Positions 41,287-50,380 of a stretch of 64,000 nt of DNA are shown here, piece by piece. Below the pieces are notes generated by a model, which worked only from the letters and a program-made list of their open reading frames with translations, made no database searches and had not been told where the DNA came from. Both the position numbers and the translations under genes were made by a program. The DNA comes from Conchiformibius sp. (lineage in GTDB: Bacteria; Pseudomonadota; Gammaproteobacteria; Burkholderiales; Neisseriaceae): assembly GCA_029984035.1 (NCBI GenBank), contig JASBYJ010000006.1:89658-153657 (forward strand), in the 5' to 3' direction. Numbering within the stretch: the first letter of the stretch is position 1; the number at the start of each line of letters is the position of its first letter.

Positions 41287-43005
41287 ATGAAAGCCAGCCA
41301 ATTTTTCATTTCCACTTTAAAAGAAACACCCAATGAAGCCACGCTTGCCAGCCACCGTTTGATGTTGCGCGCGGGCATGATTAAGGCCAATGCTTCCGGT
41401 TTGTATACTTGGATGCCTTTGGGATTGCGCGTTGTACGCAAAGTGGAACACATCGTCCGCGAAGAAATGAACCGAAGCGGTGCGGTGGAATTGTTGATGC
41501 CTTTCGTGCAGCCTGCCGAATTGTGGCAGGAATCCGGACGCTGGGAGTTTTACGGAAAAGAATTGTTGCGCGTCAATGACCGTCATGACAACCTATTCTG
41601 TCTCAGCCCCACCTGCGAAGAAACCATCACCGATATCGTTCGCAAAGAAATCAATTCCTACAAACAGTTACCGATTAACTTTTACCACATCAACACCAAA
41701 TTCCGCGATGAAGTGCGCCCCCGTTTCGGCGTGATGCGGGCGCGGGAATTTGTGATGAAAGATGCCTACTCCTTCCACGCCGACTACGAATCGCTGGTGC
41801 GGGACGGCTATCAGCCGATGTACGATGCCTACTGCCGCATTTTTGACCGTTTGGGCTTGGACTACCGCCCCGTTGCCGCCGACACGGGCAGCATCGGCGG
41901 CACCGGTTCGCACGAATTTCAGGTGATTGCCGAAAGCGGCGAAGACGTGATTGCCTACAGCGATGCGTCCGATTACGCCGCGAATGTGGAATTGGCGCAA
42001 ACCCTGCCGCTTTCAGGCAGCCGCGCCGCGCCCGCCGCCGCTTTGGAAAAAGTGTCCACGCCCGATGTGAAAACCATTGCCCAACTGGTTGAATTTTTGA
42101 ATGTTCCCGTTGAAACCACGATGAAATCCATTGTGGTGGAAGGTGAAAACGAGGGCGAACTGGTGTTGCTGCTGCTGCGCGGCGACCACGAGTTCAACGA
42201 CATCAAGGCGGAAAAACTGGCGGGGGTGAAATCGCCCCTGACGATGGCCGCGCCCGAAGCGGTACGCGCGGCATTCGGTGCGGACGGCGGTTCGCTGGGG
42301 CCGGTGGGTTTTGCGGGCAAGGTGTACGCCGATTACGCGCTGGAAAAGGGCGCGGACTGGGTCATCGGCGCCAACGAAAACCATTGCCACTACACCGGTT
42401 TCAATTTCGGGCGCGATGCCGCCGAGCCGGAGTTTGTGGATTTGCGCAACGTGGTGGCGGGCGACCCCAGCCCGTGCGGTGCAGGCAGCCTGAAACTGAC
42501 GCGTGGCATTGAAGTGGGACACGTTTTCCAACTGCGCACTAAATATTCGGAAGCCATGAATGCGGCATTTTTGGATAAAAACGGCAAATCGCAAATCATG
42601 GAAATGGGCTGCTACGGCATCGGCATCACCCGCATTGTCGCCGCCGCCATCGAGCAAAACCACGATGAGCGCGGCATTGTGTGGACGGATGCGATGGCGC
42701 CGTTTAATGTGGTTATCGTGCCGATGAACTACAAAAAATCCGATACCGTGCGTCAAGCGGCGGATAAAGTGTATGCCCAACTGTTGGCGGCGGGTATGGA
42801 TGTATTGCTGGACGACCGCGATGAACGTGCGGGCGTTTTATTGAATGATTCGGAGTTGTTGGGCATTCCGCACCGTATCGTTATCGGCGATCGCGGTTTG
42901 CAGGAAGGCGTAGTCGAATATGCGCACCGCCGCAGCGGTAAAACCGAAACCGTGCCTGTCGATTCGGTGGATACCTATATCCGTACGGCGTTAGGCAATG
43001 GCTGA
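41287..43005 (+). CDS. proS: Prolyl-tRNA synthetase
   Basis: ProS (572 residues) is a class II synthetase with motif 2 KFRDEVRPRFGVMRAREFVMKD and motif 3 YGIGITRIVAAAI. The bacterial-type editing domain (about 230-400) deacylates Ala-tRNA(Pro). It starts MKASQFFISTLKETPNEA. The stretch from about 41700 to 42700 is clearly more GC-rich than the start and end of the gene, which suggests a recombinant origin. DUS-derived residues (LSGSR, AGSLK) occur inside. Confidence 0.97.
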   Translation: MKASQFFISTLKETPNEATLASHRLMLRAGMIKANASGLYTWMPLGLRVVRKVEHIVREEMNRSGAVELLMPFVQPAELWQESGRWEFYGKELLRVNDRHDNLFCLSPTCEETITDIVRKEINSYKQLPINFYHINTKFRDEVRPRFGVMRAREFVMKDAYSFHADYESLVRDGYQPMYDAYCRIFDRLGLDYRPVAADTGSIGGTGSHEFQVIAESGEDVIAYSDASDYAANVELAQTLPLSGSRAAPAAALEKVSTPDVKTIAQLVEFLNVPVETTMKSIVVEGENEGELVLLLLRGDHEFNDIKAEKLAGVKSPLTMAAPEAVRAAFGADGGSLGPVGFAGKVYADYALEKGADWVIGANENHCHYTGFNFGRDAAEPEFVDLRNVVAGDPSPCGAGSLKLTRGIEVGHVFQLRTKYSEAMNAAFLDKNGKSQIMEMGCYGIGITRIVAAAIEQNHDERGIVWTDAMAPFNVVIVPMNYKKSDTVRQAADKVYAQLLAAGMDVLLDDRDERAGVLLNDSELLGIPHRIVIGDRGLQEGVVEYAHRRSGKTETVPVDSVDTYIRTALGNG

Positions 43006-43137
43006 CAGGCTGCCTGAAATGCAGAGTGTTTGGATTGAAAACCCGATAAGAAAGCTGCCTGAATGCAATATTGTGTTTTCAGGCAGTATATGCTTTAACT
43101 GTCGAGAGCTGCCTGAAAGTATCACTTCATTGTTTTA

Positions 43138-43167
43138 TTTACAATTAATCATCAATACTTATACAAT
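43138..43167 (+). promoter_or_regulatory. Candidate promoter of xth
   Basis: TTTACA (43138-43143) and TACAAT (43162-43167) are 18 bases apart, 25 bases before the ATG. Four DUS or DUS-like copies crowd the 43006-43120 part of this gap. Confidence 0.5.
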
Positions 43168-43191
43168 GCAGCTTATTTTCAAAGGAATACC

Positions 43192-43965
43192 ATGCGTATT
43201 ATTTCTGCCAATCTAAACGGTATCCGTTCTGCCTATAAGAAGGGTTTTTATGATTATTTGGCTCAAGCGGATGCGGATTTTGTCTGCGTGCAGGAGTTGA
43301 AGGCTCAAGAAGCCGATTTGTCGGAGGATATGAAACGTCCGCACGGAATGTACGGCGTATGGCATTGCGCGGAAAAACGCGGTTACAGCGGAGTGGCGCT
43401 ATACAGTAAAAGGCTGCCTGACAACGTTCAAACCGGTATCGGCGTGGAAGAATTCGACAGGGAAGGGCGGTTTGTCCGAGCGGATTTCGGACAATTAAGC
43501 GTGATTTCGCTGTATTTGCCCAGCGGCAGCAGTGCGGAAGAAAGGCAGCTGGCCAAATTCCGTTTTTTGGATGTTTTCTATCCTATGTTGGCCGCCATGC
43601 AGCAGGAAAACCGCGATATCGTGATTTGCGGCGACTGGAATATTGCCCATCAGAATATCGATTTGAAAAACTGGAAGGGCAATTTGAAAAATTCCGGTTT
43701 CCTGCCCGAAGAACGCGAATGGATAGGCAATGTGATTGCCAAGCTCGGCTGGGTGGATGCATGGCGTTCGCTGTATCCCGATGTGCCGGGTTATACGTGG
43801 TGGAGTAACCGCGGGCAAGCTTATGCAAAAGATGTCGGTTGGCGCATCGATTATCAAATGCTCACGGCTTCTTTGGCGCAACACTGCCGCTCTGCACATG
43901 TGTATAAAGACGTTAAATTTTCCGACCATGCACCGTTGGTGGCGGATTACGACTACGCTCTGTAA
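43192..43965 (+). CDS. xth: Exodeoxyribonuclease III / AP endonuclease
   Basis: This 257-residue Xth-family nuclease cuts at abasic sites and trims 3' ends in base excision repair. Family motifs are MRIISANLNGIRSA, CVQELKAQ (metal Glu), GYSGVALYSK, YLPSG, ICGDWNIAH (Asp-Asn pair), TWWSNRG and the catalytic SDHAPLV. Neisseria have two Xth paralogues (NExo and NApe) with different strand preferences, and I cannot say which this is. The next gene starts 28 bases on, around a DUS. Confidence 0.93.
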   Translation: MRIISANLNGIRSAYKKGFYDYLAQADADFVCVQELKAQEADLSEDMKRPHGMYGVWHCAEKRGYSGVALYSKRLPDNVQTGIGVEEFDREGRFVRADFGQLSVISLYLPSGSSAEERQLAKFRFLDVFYPMLAAMQQENRDIVICGDWNIAHQNIDLKNWKGNLKNSGFLPEEREWIGNVIAKLGWVDAWRSLYPDVPGYTWWSNRGQAYAKDVGWRIDYQMLTASLAQHCRSAHVYKDVKFSDHAPLVADYDYAL

Positions 43966-43993
43966 ACAGGCTGCCTGAAAGAAGGGAACCGTC

Positions 43994-46333
43994 ATGCCTC
44001 ATCCGCTGCATTCTTTGTTTTATCCGAAACATTTGGCTGTTGTCGGCGCATCCGACCGTTACGGCAGCATAGGACGCAGTGTCTTTTCGCTGCTGTGCAC
44101 GCAAACCGCTGCGGAACAAGTATTGCCGGTTAATGTAAACCATAAAACCGTAGGCGGCAGAAAGGCCTATGCCGGCCTTGCCGAAGCCGCATCGGATTAT
44201 CCCGTTGATACCGCCGTTATTGTATTGTCGGCAGACAAAATCGGCTCGGTTGTACGCGATGCCGCCAAAGCGGGAATCAAACAGCTTATTCTTATCAATG
44301 AATTGGAGCAGCCCACCGCTGCGGTCAGCAGCCGTTTGGAACGTGCCGCCGCGCAGGCAGAGAAAAGCCATATCCGTTTATTGTCCGTACCGCTGTCGGG
44401 TTTGAGCGGTATGTTTGGTCTCAATACATCGGCGACATGCGCCTATATCGGACAATCTGTCGATATTGCCGACTGTATGGCAACCTACACCGCATCGCGC
44501 GGCATATCTTTCAGCCGCCTGCTTACCGTCAATCCCAAAGGCAGTAACGTAACCACCGGACAAATAATCGATTTTGCCGTATCCGAACCGCGCACTAAAG
44601 CATTATTCGTCCATATCAGCACCCTAGATAACGCCCGCGAACTGCTTAGCGCACTCACAGCCGCATCGCGCCGTATGCCCGTAGTCGTCTTATCCACTTT
44701 ATCCGATGCCGAACAGGAAATGCTCTTTGCGCAGGCAATGAAGCGCAGGCATATTCTCAGTGTGGATACACTCACACAATTCTGCACCGCCGCAAAATTG
44801 GTCCATACCGGAATCGGCGCGCGCGGCGGCAGACTCGCAGTCATAAGCAATACGCCGCAAATCAGTACGCTTTCTTTGAAAACCCTCCCGCAGCTCGGTT
44901 TGAAAATGGCGGAATTGTCTGCGTACACGCAGCGCACCTTATCCAAACTGCTGCCGCAAAAAACCGACAGCTACCATCCCATCCATCTGAATACCGATAC
45001 CGTGCCCGGTATCTTTCAGGCAGCCGTTTCCGCTTGCCTGCATGATGAAAATACCGATGCCGTATGCTTGATTTATAACGGCAAAAACCACACCGAAAGC
45101 CTGCAAACCGCGCAGATGGTGTCCGTATTGCAGGCCAAAAGCCGCAAACCCTTATTATTGGTTTGGCTGGGCAGCGCGGAACACGAAACCATCCGCCGCC
45201 TGTTCAGGCAGCAAAACAATCTGCATTTCAGCCAACCCGAACACGCGCAACGGGCATTGGCCCAATTGGTGCTTTACCGTAATCATCAGCAAAACCGCCA
45301 TCGATTCGGTCTGTTTCATGATTACCGCCGTTTGTCGCCGATAGTGAAGACATTGGCAAAAAACCTAAAACCCCTTTTACCGGTGGCTCTGCTTCCGGCC
45401 GGACAAACCAATAGCAATTATCTTCTTGAAGCGTTGGGCCTAACCAAAAATCCGCGTTTGCCGCCGAAGCAGCCCTTAGATTTGCAATGGGAATATGTCA
45501 AACACTTCGGTCAGGTATTAAGCCTGAAAACCGATGCCGCACAAGTACGGCTCTTGTTGCCCCTAAATCCCGAAATAGTTGGCGAAGCGTTGGAAACCTT
45601 ACAGGCAGACAAAGCCGTATGGCGGGATTTTCTGCTCGATTGCAGCGAAATCCTATCCAGGCAGCCTGAAATTCACAGCGTGCAGATGCAGTTGGACATT
45701 GCCGACAAAAAACCCGTTTGCCGGGAACTCAAACTGCATCTGCAAGATGCCGATATGGTTTCAGGCAGCCTGTCCGAAAGCCTGAAGCTCACCTTGCCGC
45801 AAAATATCTTTGCACCCATTCCCCACGAAACCGGGCAAGATATCCGCTTGAAAAACGGCGAAATACTGCGCCTGCGTCCTATCCGCCCGGAAGACGCACA
45901 GCTTATCCGGCAACTGATTGCCGGTTTAAGCGAAGAGAGCCGCTACACACGTTTTATGAACCGTGCCGAGACACCGTCTCCCGCCGTGCTTTCGCGCTTG
46001 GCCAATCCCGATTACCAACGCGATTTCGCCGTATTGCTGCATGACGACAGCAACACGCCTTTGGCAACCGCCAATTATATTGCCGACCCCGATACGACCG
46101 TATGTGAGTTCGGCATCAGTATTGCCGACCATCTGCAAGGGCAGGGCTTGGGCGTGTCATTGATGCAAATACTGATAGAACATGCGCGCACGCAAGGTTA
46201 TACTGGCATACGGGCAGAAATCCTTGCCGACAACCATCCCATGCAGAAACTTGCCCTGAAACTCGGTTTTACGTTGTCCAAGCATCCCGATGACCATTCC
46301 ATGGTTTCGGCATATTTGGCATTGAAGGCATAA
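43994..46333 (+). CDS. Protein lysine acetyltransferase, PatZ/Pka-like
   Basis: The 779-residue protein joins an ADP-forming acyl-CoA-synthetase-like part to a C-terminal GNAT domain, as in PatZ/YfiQ. The N-terminal CoA-binding fold has KHLAVVGASDRYGSIGRSVF; a succinyl-CoA-ligase-like middle follows. The GNAT domain starts near LRLRPIRPEDAQLIRQLI and has the acetyl-CoA loop HLQGQGLGVSLMQILI. It is about 100 residues shorter than E. coli PatZ, mostly in the ATP-grasp part, which looks degenerate. It probably acetylates metabolic enzymes; the sirtuin at 11767 could reverse this. Confidence 0.82.
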   Translation: MPHPLHSLFYPKHLAVVGASDRYGSIGRSVFSLLCTQTAAEQVLPVNVNHKTVGGRKAYAGLAEAASDYPVDTAVIVLSADKIGSVVRDAAKAGIKQLILINELEQPTAAVSSRLERAAAQAEKSHIRLLSVPLSGLSGMFGLNTSATCAYIGQSVDIADCMATYTASRGISFSRLLTVNPKGSNVTTGQIIDFAVSEPRTKALFVHISTLDNARELLSALTAASRRMPVVVLSTLSDAEQEMLFAQAMKRRHILSVDTLTQFCTAAKLVHTGIGARGGRLAVISNTPQISTLSLKTLPQLGLKMAELSAYTQRTLSKLLPQKTDSYHPIHLNTDTVPGIFQAAVSACLHDENTDAVCLIYNGKNHTESLQTAQMVSVLQAKSRKPLLLVWLGSAEHETIRRLFRQQNNLHFSQPEHAQRALAQLVLYRNHQQNRHRFGLFHDYRRLSPIVKTLAKNLKPLLPVALLPAGQTNSNYLLEALGLTKNPRLPPKQPLDLQWEYVKHFGQVLSLKTDAAQVRLLLPLNPEIVGEALETLQADKAVWRDFLLDCSEILSRQPEIHSVQMQLDIADKKPVCRELKLHLQDADMVSGSLSESLKLTLPQNIFAPIPHETGQDIRLKNGEILRLRPIRPEDAQLIRQLIAGLSEESRYTRFMNRAETPSPAVLSRLANPDYQRDFAVLLHDDSNTPLATANYIADPDTTVCEFGISIADHLQGQGLGVSLMQILIEHARTQGYTGIRAEILADNHPMQKLALKLGFTLSKHPDDHSMVSAYLALKA

Positions 46334-46455
46334 ATCCCTTTTCGAGCAGCTTGACTAATCCACCGAAAGCCCTAGAATAGCCTGCCGTTTGGTCTTGAAA
46401 ACCTTTCAGGCAGCCCCATTTAACACGCACCCGCCATTTCCATCAGGAGAGAAAA

Positions 46456-46794
46456 ATGTCAGAAGAATCCCCCATCATCTTTACAGAAGCCTGCTGCGCC
46501 AAAGTAGCCGATTTGATTGCCGAAGAAAACAATCCCGACTTGATGTTGAGGGTGTTTGTCAACGGCGGCGGCTGCTCGGGTTTTCAATACGGCTTCACTT
46601 TTGACGAAATCAAAAACGAAGACGATTTTGAAATCCAAAAAGACGGGCTGACTTTTCTGGTCGACCCCATGAGCTATCAATATCTGATTGGCGCAGAGAT
46701 TGATTACACCGAAAGCCTGCAAGGCTCGCAATTTGTTATCCGCAACCCGAATGCGACCACTACTTGCGGTTGCGGCTCTTCGTTTTCGGTTTGA
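46456..46794 (+). CDS. erpA: Iron-sulfur cluster insertion protein ErpA
   Basis: This A-type carrier (112 residues) delivers Fe-S clusters to apoproteins. The three conserved cysteines are in NGGGCSGFQYGF and TTCGCGSSF. RVFVNGGGCSG and VDPMSYQYLIGAEIDY match ErpA/IscA, and the CGCGSSF ending fits ErpA. AGGAGAG precedes the ATG. It is followed by a DUS terminator shared with the convergent ppsR. Confidence 0.92.
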   Translation: MSEESPIIFTEACCAKVADLIAEENNPDLMLRVFVNGGGCSGFQYGFTFDEIKNEDDFEIQKDGLTFLVDPMSYQYLIGAEIDYTESLQGSQFVIRNPNATTTCGCGSSFSV

Positions 46795-46815
46795 CGGTTT
46801 GGAATTACCCATAGC

Positions 46816-46850
46816 AACAGGCTGCCTGAAAACTTTTCAGGCAGCCTGTT
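46816..46850. terminator. DUS inverted-pair terminator between erpA and ppsR
   Basis: AACAGGCTGCCTGAAAA pairs with TTTTCAGGCAGCCTGTT around a single C. It lies between two convergent genes and is symmetrical, so it can stop both. Confidence 0.85.
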
Positions 46851-46890
46851 TAGTTTGTTTTTTGCAAAATAGTTTATTCTAAAAAATTTA

Positions 46891-47712
46891 TTAAAACTTA
46901 CGCTTCAATTTGCATTCCTGCATAATCGACACGGCCAATTCTTCCACCGATTTGTGCGTGGTATTGGTAAAAGGAATGCCGAATCTGCGGAACATCGCTT
47001 GTGCATCGGCTACTTCCTGTTTGCAGGTATTGATATGCGAATAGGTGGAATTAGGGCGGCGTTCCTGACGGATATCGTGCAGGCGTTCGGGTTGGATGCT
47101 CAAACCGAACAATTTGTTTTTATAGGGTTTCACCATTCTGGGTAAATCCGAACTGTCCAAATCGTCGGGCGTGAGCGGATAATTGGCGGCGCGGATGCCG
47201 TATTGCAAGGCCAAGTAAAGGCAAGTGGGGGTTTTACCGCAGCGCGATACGCCCATCAAAATGACATCGGCTTCTTTCAAATCTTTGTCGGAAACGCCGT
47301 CATCATGGTTCAACGCAAAATTCACGGCTTCCATACGCGCATCATAGCGTTCCACATTCTGCACGCGGCTGATAACGGAATGACGGGCGGTCGTTCCCAG
47401 TTCCTGCTCCAATTCGCTTAAAAACGCATCGAAAAAGCTCAAATGCAAGCCTTTGGCAGATTTGATGATGGCGCGGACTTCATCGTTGGAGACGCTGGAA
47501 AATACCAACGGGCGTATGCCGCTTTCTTCGGCGGCATGGTTGATAATCCGTACCAAAGCATGTGCTTTGTCGGGGCTGTCGATGAAGGGATGGGACGTAC
47601 GCTTGAACTTCATGCCATCGAATTGTTCCAGCAGGGCATCACCCATGTTTTCGGCTGTAATACCGGTGCGGTCGGAAACGAAAAAGGCGGGACGGCGTAG
47701 GTTGCTGTTCAT
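46891..47712 (-). CDS. ppsR: PEP synthase regulatory kinase/pyrophosphorylase
   Basis: PpsR (DUF299, 273 residues) switches phosphoenolpyruvate synthase on and off by phosphorylation of a Thr. The start PAFFVSDRTGITAENMGDAL, the P-loop GVSRCGKTPTCLYLALQYG, and NYPLTPDDL with YSHINTCKQEV identify it. It is the last gene of the hom-trpD-hflX run on the minus strand, 34 bases after hflX. The ppsA target is not in the window. Confidence 0.92.
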   Translation of the reverse strand: MNSNLRRPAFFVSDRTGITAENMGDALLEQFDGMKFKRTSHPFIDSPDKAHALVRIINHAAEESGIRPLVFSSVSNDEVRAIIKSAKGLHLSFFDAFLSELEQELGTTARHSVISRVQNVERYDARMEAVNFALNHDDGVSDKDLKEADVILMGVSRCGKTPTCLYLALQYGIRAANYPLTPDDLDSSDLPRMVKPYKNKLFGLSIQPERLHDIRQERRPNSTYSHINTCKQEVADAQAMFRRFGIPFTNTTHKSVEELAVSIMQECKLKRKF

Positions 47713-47746
47713 GTAGATTTCCTATGAAAAAGCGGGAATAAGGTTT

Positions 47747-48892
47747 TCAGGCAGCCGTTTCTATCAGTGCTTGGCGCAAAGCATCCAAACCTTCTCCCTG
47801 CACGGTAGAGAGACGGACTGCGGCAATCTTGCCCGAAGCTGTGCGGATAATACCGTTTTGCCTTTGGCTTTCAGGCAGCAAATCGGTTTTGTTGTATACC
47901 ATGAGTTGCGGTATGTGTTCGGCTTTGATGTCCGCCAATACGCGGTTTACATCTTGGATTTGCCGTTCATACTCGGGATTGGAAGCATCGACAACGTGTA
48001 TCAGTATGTCTGCCAAAGCCGTTTCTTCCAAAGTGGCAGAAAAGGCAGAGACCAATTTGTGGGGCAAATCGCGGACGAAACCGACCGTATCGCTGAGAAT
48101 AATGCTGCATTCCTGATTGAGATACAGCCTGCGCGCCGTAGTGTCCAAGGTGGCAAACAGACGGTCTTCAGAAAGCACATTGGCTTTGGTCAGGCGGTTG
48201 AACAGGCTGGATTTGCCTGCATTGGTATAGCCGACAATGGCAAAGGTTTTCAGGCTGCCTGAAAGACGTGCTTTACGGCGGATTTCGCGTTGTTTCGCTA
48301 CGGCGGCTAGTTGGCGTTTGAGCGCGGTGATTTTGGTTTGAATCAGACGGCGGTCGGTTTCCAGTTGGGTTTCGCCCGGACCTTTCAAACCGATACCGCC
48401 TTTTTGGCTTTGCAAATGTCCGTAACCGCGCACCAGCCGTCCGGATAAATGGGACAGTTGCGCCAATTCGACTTGCAATTTTCCTTCTTGGCTCTGTGCG
48501 CGTTGGGCAAAAATCGCCAAAATCAATCCGACTCTGTCCAATACGCGGCATTGCAGGATTTTTTCCAAATTGCGCTCTTGGGTGGGTGTCAATTCATGGT
48601 TGAAAACCGCCAAATCGATTTTCTCGAAGGCCACCGTTTGCGCCAGCTCTTCCGCTTTTCCCGTACCTACCAGTAATGCGGCGTGCGGTTTATCGCGCTT
48701 GAGCGTTTCGGTACACACCAAATCGCCTCCTGTTGCCAATATCAGGCTTTGCGCTTCTTCTATCATAGAACGGAAAGCATTTTCCCGAGCTTGGCTGCTG
48801 CCTGAAAACTGTTCGGGCAGCATCACGCCTACCAGCATAATGCGTTCGGCCTGTTCTAAGGATTTCTGAGTAGCTTTCAAACTGCGCGACAT
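47747..48892 (-). CDS. hflX: Ribosome-associated GTPase HflX
   Basis: HflX (381 residues) splits stalled ribosomes under stress. It has an N-terminal nucleotide-binding domain, the glycine-rich linker GGIGLKGPGETQLETDRR, and the GTPase motifs G1 VGYTNAGKSSLF, G3 LSDTVGFVRDLP and G4 YNKTDLL. It starts three bases after trpD ends. DUS copies encode RLSGSLK before the GTPase domain and part of the C-terminus (LIETAA). Confidence 0.94.
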   Translation of the reverse strand: MSRSLKATQKSLEQAERIMLVGVMLPEQFSGSSQARENAFRSMIEEAQSLILATGGDLVCTETLKRDKPHAALLVGTGKAEELAQTVAFEKIDLAVFNHELTPTQERNLEKILQCRVLDRVGLILAIFAQRAQSQEGKLQVELAQLSHLSGRLVRGYGHLQSQKGGIGLKGPGETQLETDRRLIQTKITALKRQLAAVAKQREIRRKARLSGSLKTFAIVGYTNAGKSSLFNRLTKANVLSEDRLFATLDTTARRLYLNQECSIILSDTVGFVRDLPHKLVSAFSATLEETALADILIHVVDASNPEYERQIQDVNRVLADIKAEHIPQLMVYNKTDLLPESQRQNGIIRTASGKIAAVRLSTVQGEGLDALRQALIETAA

Positions 48893-48895
48893 GGT

Positions 48896-49921
48896 TTAAT
48901 GTGATGAAAATGCAATGAACTGCTCTTGTTTCTGCTTGGCTTTGCCGCTATCCAATGCTTCTTTGGCTTTTTCCAAACCTTCGCCCAAATCGGCAGCAAC
49001 ATCTCCCGCATACAGGCAGGCCGCAGCATTCAGTAAAACAATGTCGCGTGCCGCGCCTTTAGCTTCGCCGTTTAACACGGCATTCACCAAACTCAATGAT
49101 TGTGCGGCATTTTCTACGCGCAAGCTGTCCAAATTGGGATAAACGGGCAGGCCGAATTGTTCGGGGTGAATATCGTATTCCCGCACGCTGCCGTTTTTCA
49201 GCTCGGCAATATGGCTGCTGCCTGAAACAGTGATTTCATCCAAACCGTCGCTGCCGTGCACGACCAAAACATGTTTGGAACCAAGTTGTTGCAATACGCG
49301 GGATAAAATGCCGCACAAATCGATATGAAATACGCCCAATAGTTGATTAGGTGCCGATGCAGGGTTGGTTAAAGGTCCTAATATATTGAAAATACTTCTG
49401 AAACCCAATGATTTGCGTATGGGCGCGACATGTCTCATCGCGGAATGGTGGTTGGGGGCAAACATAAAGCCCATACCGATTTGTTCGATGCTCTCCGCAA
49501 TCCGTTCTGGAGTCAAACCCATATCGGCTCCCATTTGTTCCAAAACGTCCGCCGCGCCGCAAGAAGACGACACCGACCGGCCGCCGTGTTTGGCCACTTT
49601 CGCTCCCGCCGCCGCCGCTACAAACATGGCAGTAGTGGAAATATTGAAAGTTTTTGCTTCGTCGCCGCCCGTGCCGACGATATCTACCAAACCCTCATTG
49701 TTTTTCAAAGGAATTTTGGCAGCAAATTCGCGCAACACTGAAGCTGCCGCCGCGATTTCGGATACCGTTTCCACTTTAATCCGCAATCCGGTCAGAATGG
49801 CCGCCACTTGTTCGGGCGGCACTTCGCCGCGCATGATTTGACGCATCAAATCCGTCATTTCGTCATAAAACAACTCGTTGTTGTCAATCAAACGCAAAAT
49901 AGCCTGTTGCGGGGTAATCAT
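48896..49921 (-). CDS. trpD: Anthranilate phosphoribosyltransferase
   Basis: TrpD (341 residues) joins anthranilate with PRPP in tryptophan synthesis. Key motifs are DIVGTGGDEAKTFNIST (PRPP loop), VAKHGGRSVSSSCGAADVLE and MGFMFAPNHHSAMRHVAPIR. It lies in a tight run: 15 bases after the small membrane protein and 3 bases before hflX. No other trp genes are here. Confidence 0.95.
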   Translation of the reverse strand: MITPQQAILRLIDNNELFYDEMTDLMRQIMRGEVPPEQVAAILTGLRIKVETVSEIAAAASVLREFAAKIPLKNNEGLVDIVGTGGDEAKTFNISTTAMFVAAAAGAKVAKHGGRSVSSSCGAADVLEQMGADMGLTPERIAESIEQIGMGFMFAPNHHSAMRHVAPIRKSLGFRSIFNILGPLTNPASAPNQLLGVFHIDLCGILSRVLQQLGSKHVLVVHGSDGLDEITVSGSSHIAELKNGSVREYDIHPEQFGLPVYPNLDSLRVENAAQSLSLVNAVLNGEAKGAARDIVLLNAAACLYAGDVAADLGEGLEKAKEALDSGKAKQKQEQFIAFSSH

Positions 49922-49936
49922 AGAATATCCGTATTC

Positions 49937-50380
49937 TTATTTTAAGTTGTCGATACATTGGCGGTCTCGGGCATTAAAAGCCTCTTCACCGCCCAACAAA
50001 GCCAAACGCTCTTGTGCAGAAATGCTTGCAAAGGATTGAATTTGTTTGGTATTGAGATTATCCAAAGATTCATTCCAGACGCAAACGCAATATTGTCTGA
50101 CTAATTTGCCATCGGCATCGGTTAAACCCCGTCGTTGCAAATCCTGTTGCCATTTCTCTGCAAACGGTACATTTTTCACACAGCTTTCTATAATTTCTGC
50201 TTTTGCTTTAGGTTTGGACATACCGCATTGGTTTAAAAGAAACAATCCTGCAAAGAGTAGGGCGGTAACACGAATCCAATTGAGCAGGGTGCGTCTTTTT
50301 TTCTCTGCCAAAGCAAGGCGTTCGGCTTCTGACGCATTGGCGGCAGATGTTTCAGGCAGCGGCGAGGGGCGGTTATCCAT
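49937..50380 (-). CDS. Small single-span membrane protein
   Basis: This 147-residue protein has a charged cytosolic head (ERLALAEKKRRTLLNWIRV), one membrane helix (VTALLFAGLFLLNQCG, about 36-52) and a likely periplasmic tail. The tail contains cysteines in ESCVKNVP and QYCVCVWNES and one near the C-terminus. It overlaps the hom stop by eight bases (ATGGATAA), so translation is coupled. I do not recognise the family. Cysteine spacing suggests a disulfide-bonded periplasmic domain. Confidence 0.7.
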   Translation of the reverse strand: MDNRPSPLPETSAANASEAERLALAEKKRRTLLNWIRVTALLFAGLFLLNQCGMSKPKAKAEIIESCVKNVPFAEKWQQDLQRRGLTDADGKLVRQYCVCVWNESLDNLNTKQIQSFASISAQERLALLGGEEAFNARDRQCIDNLK

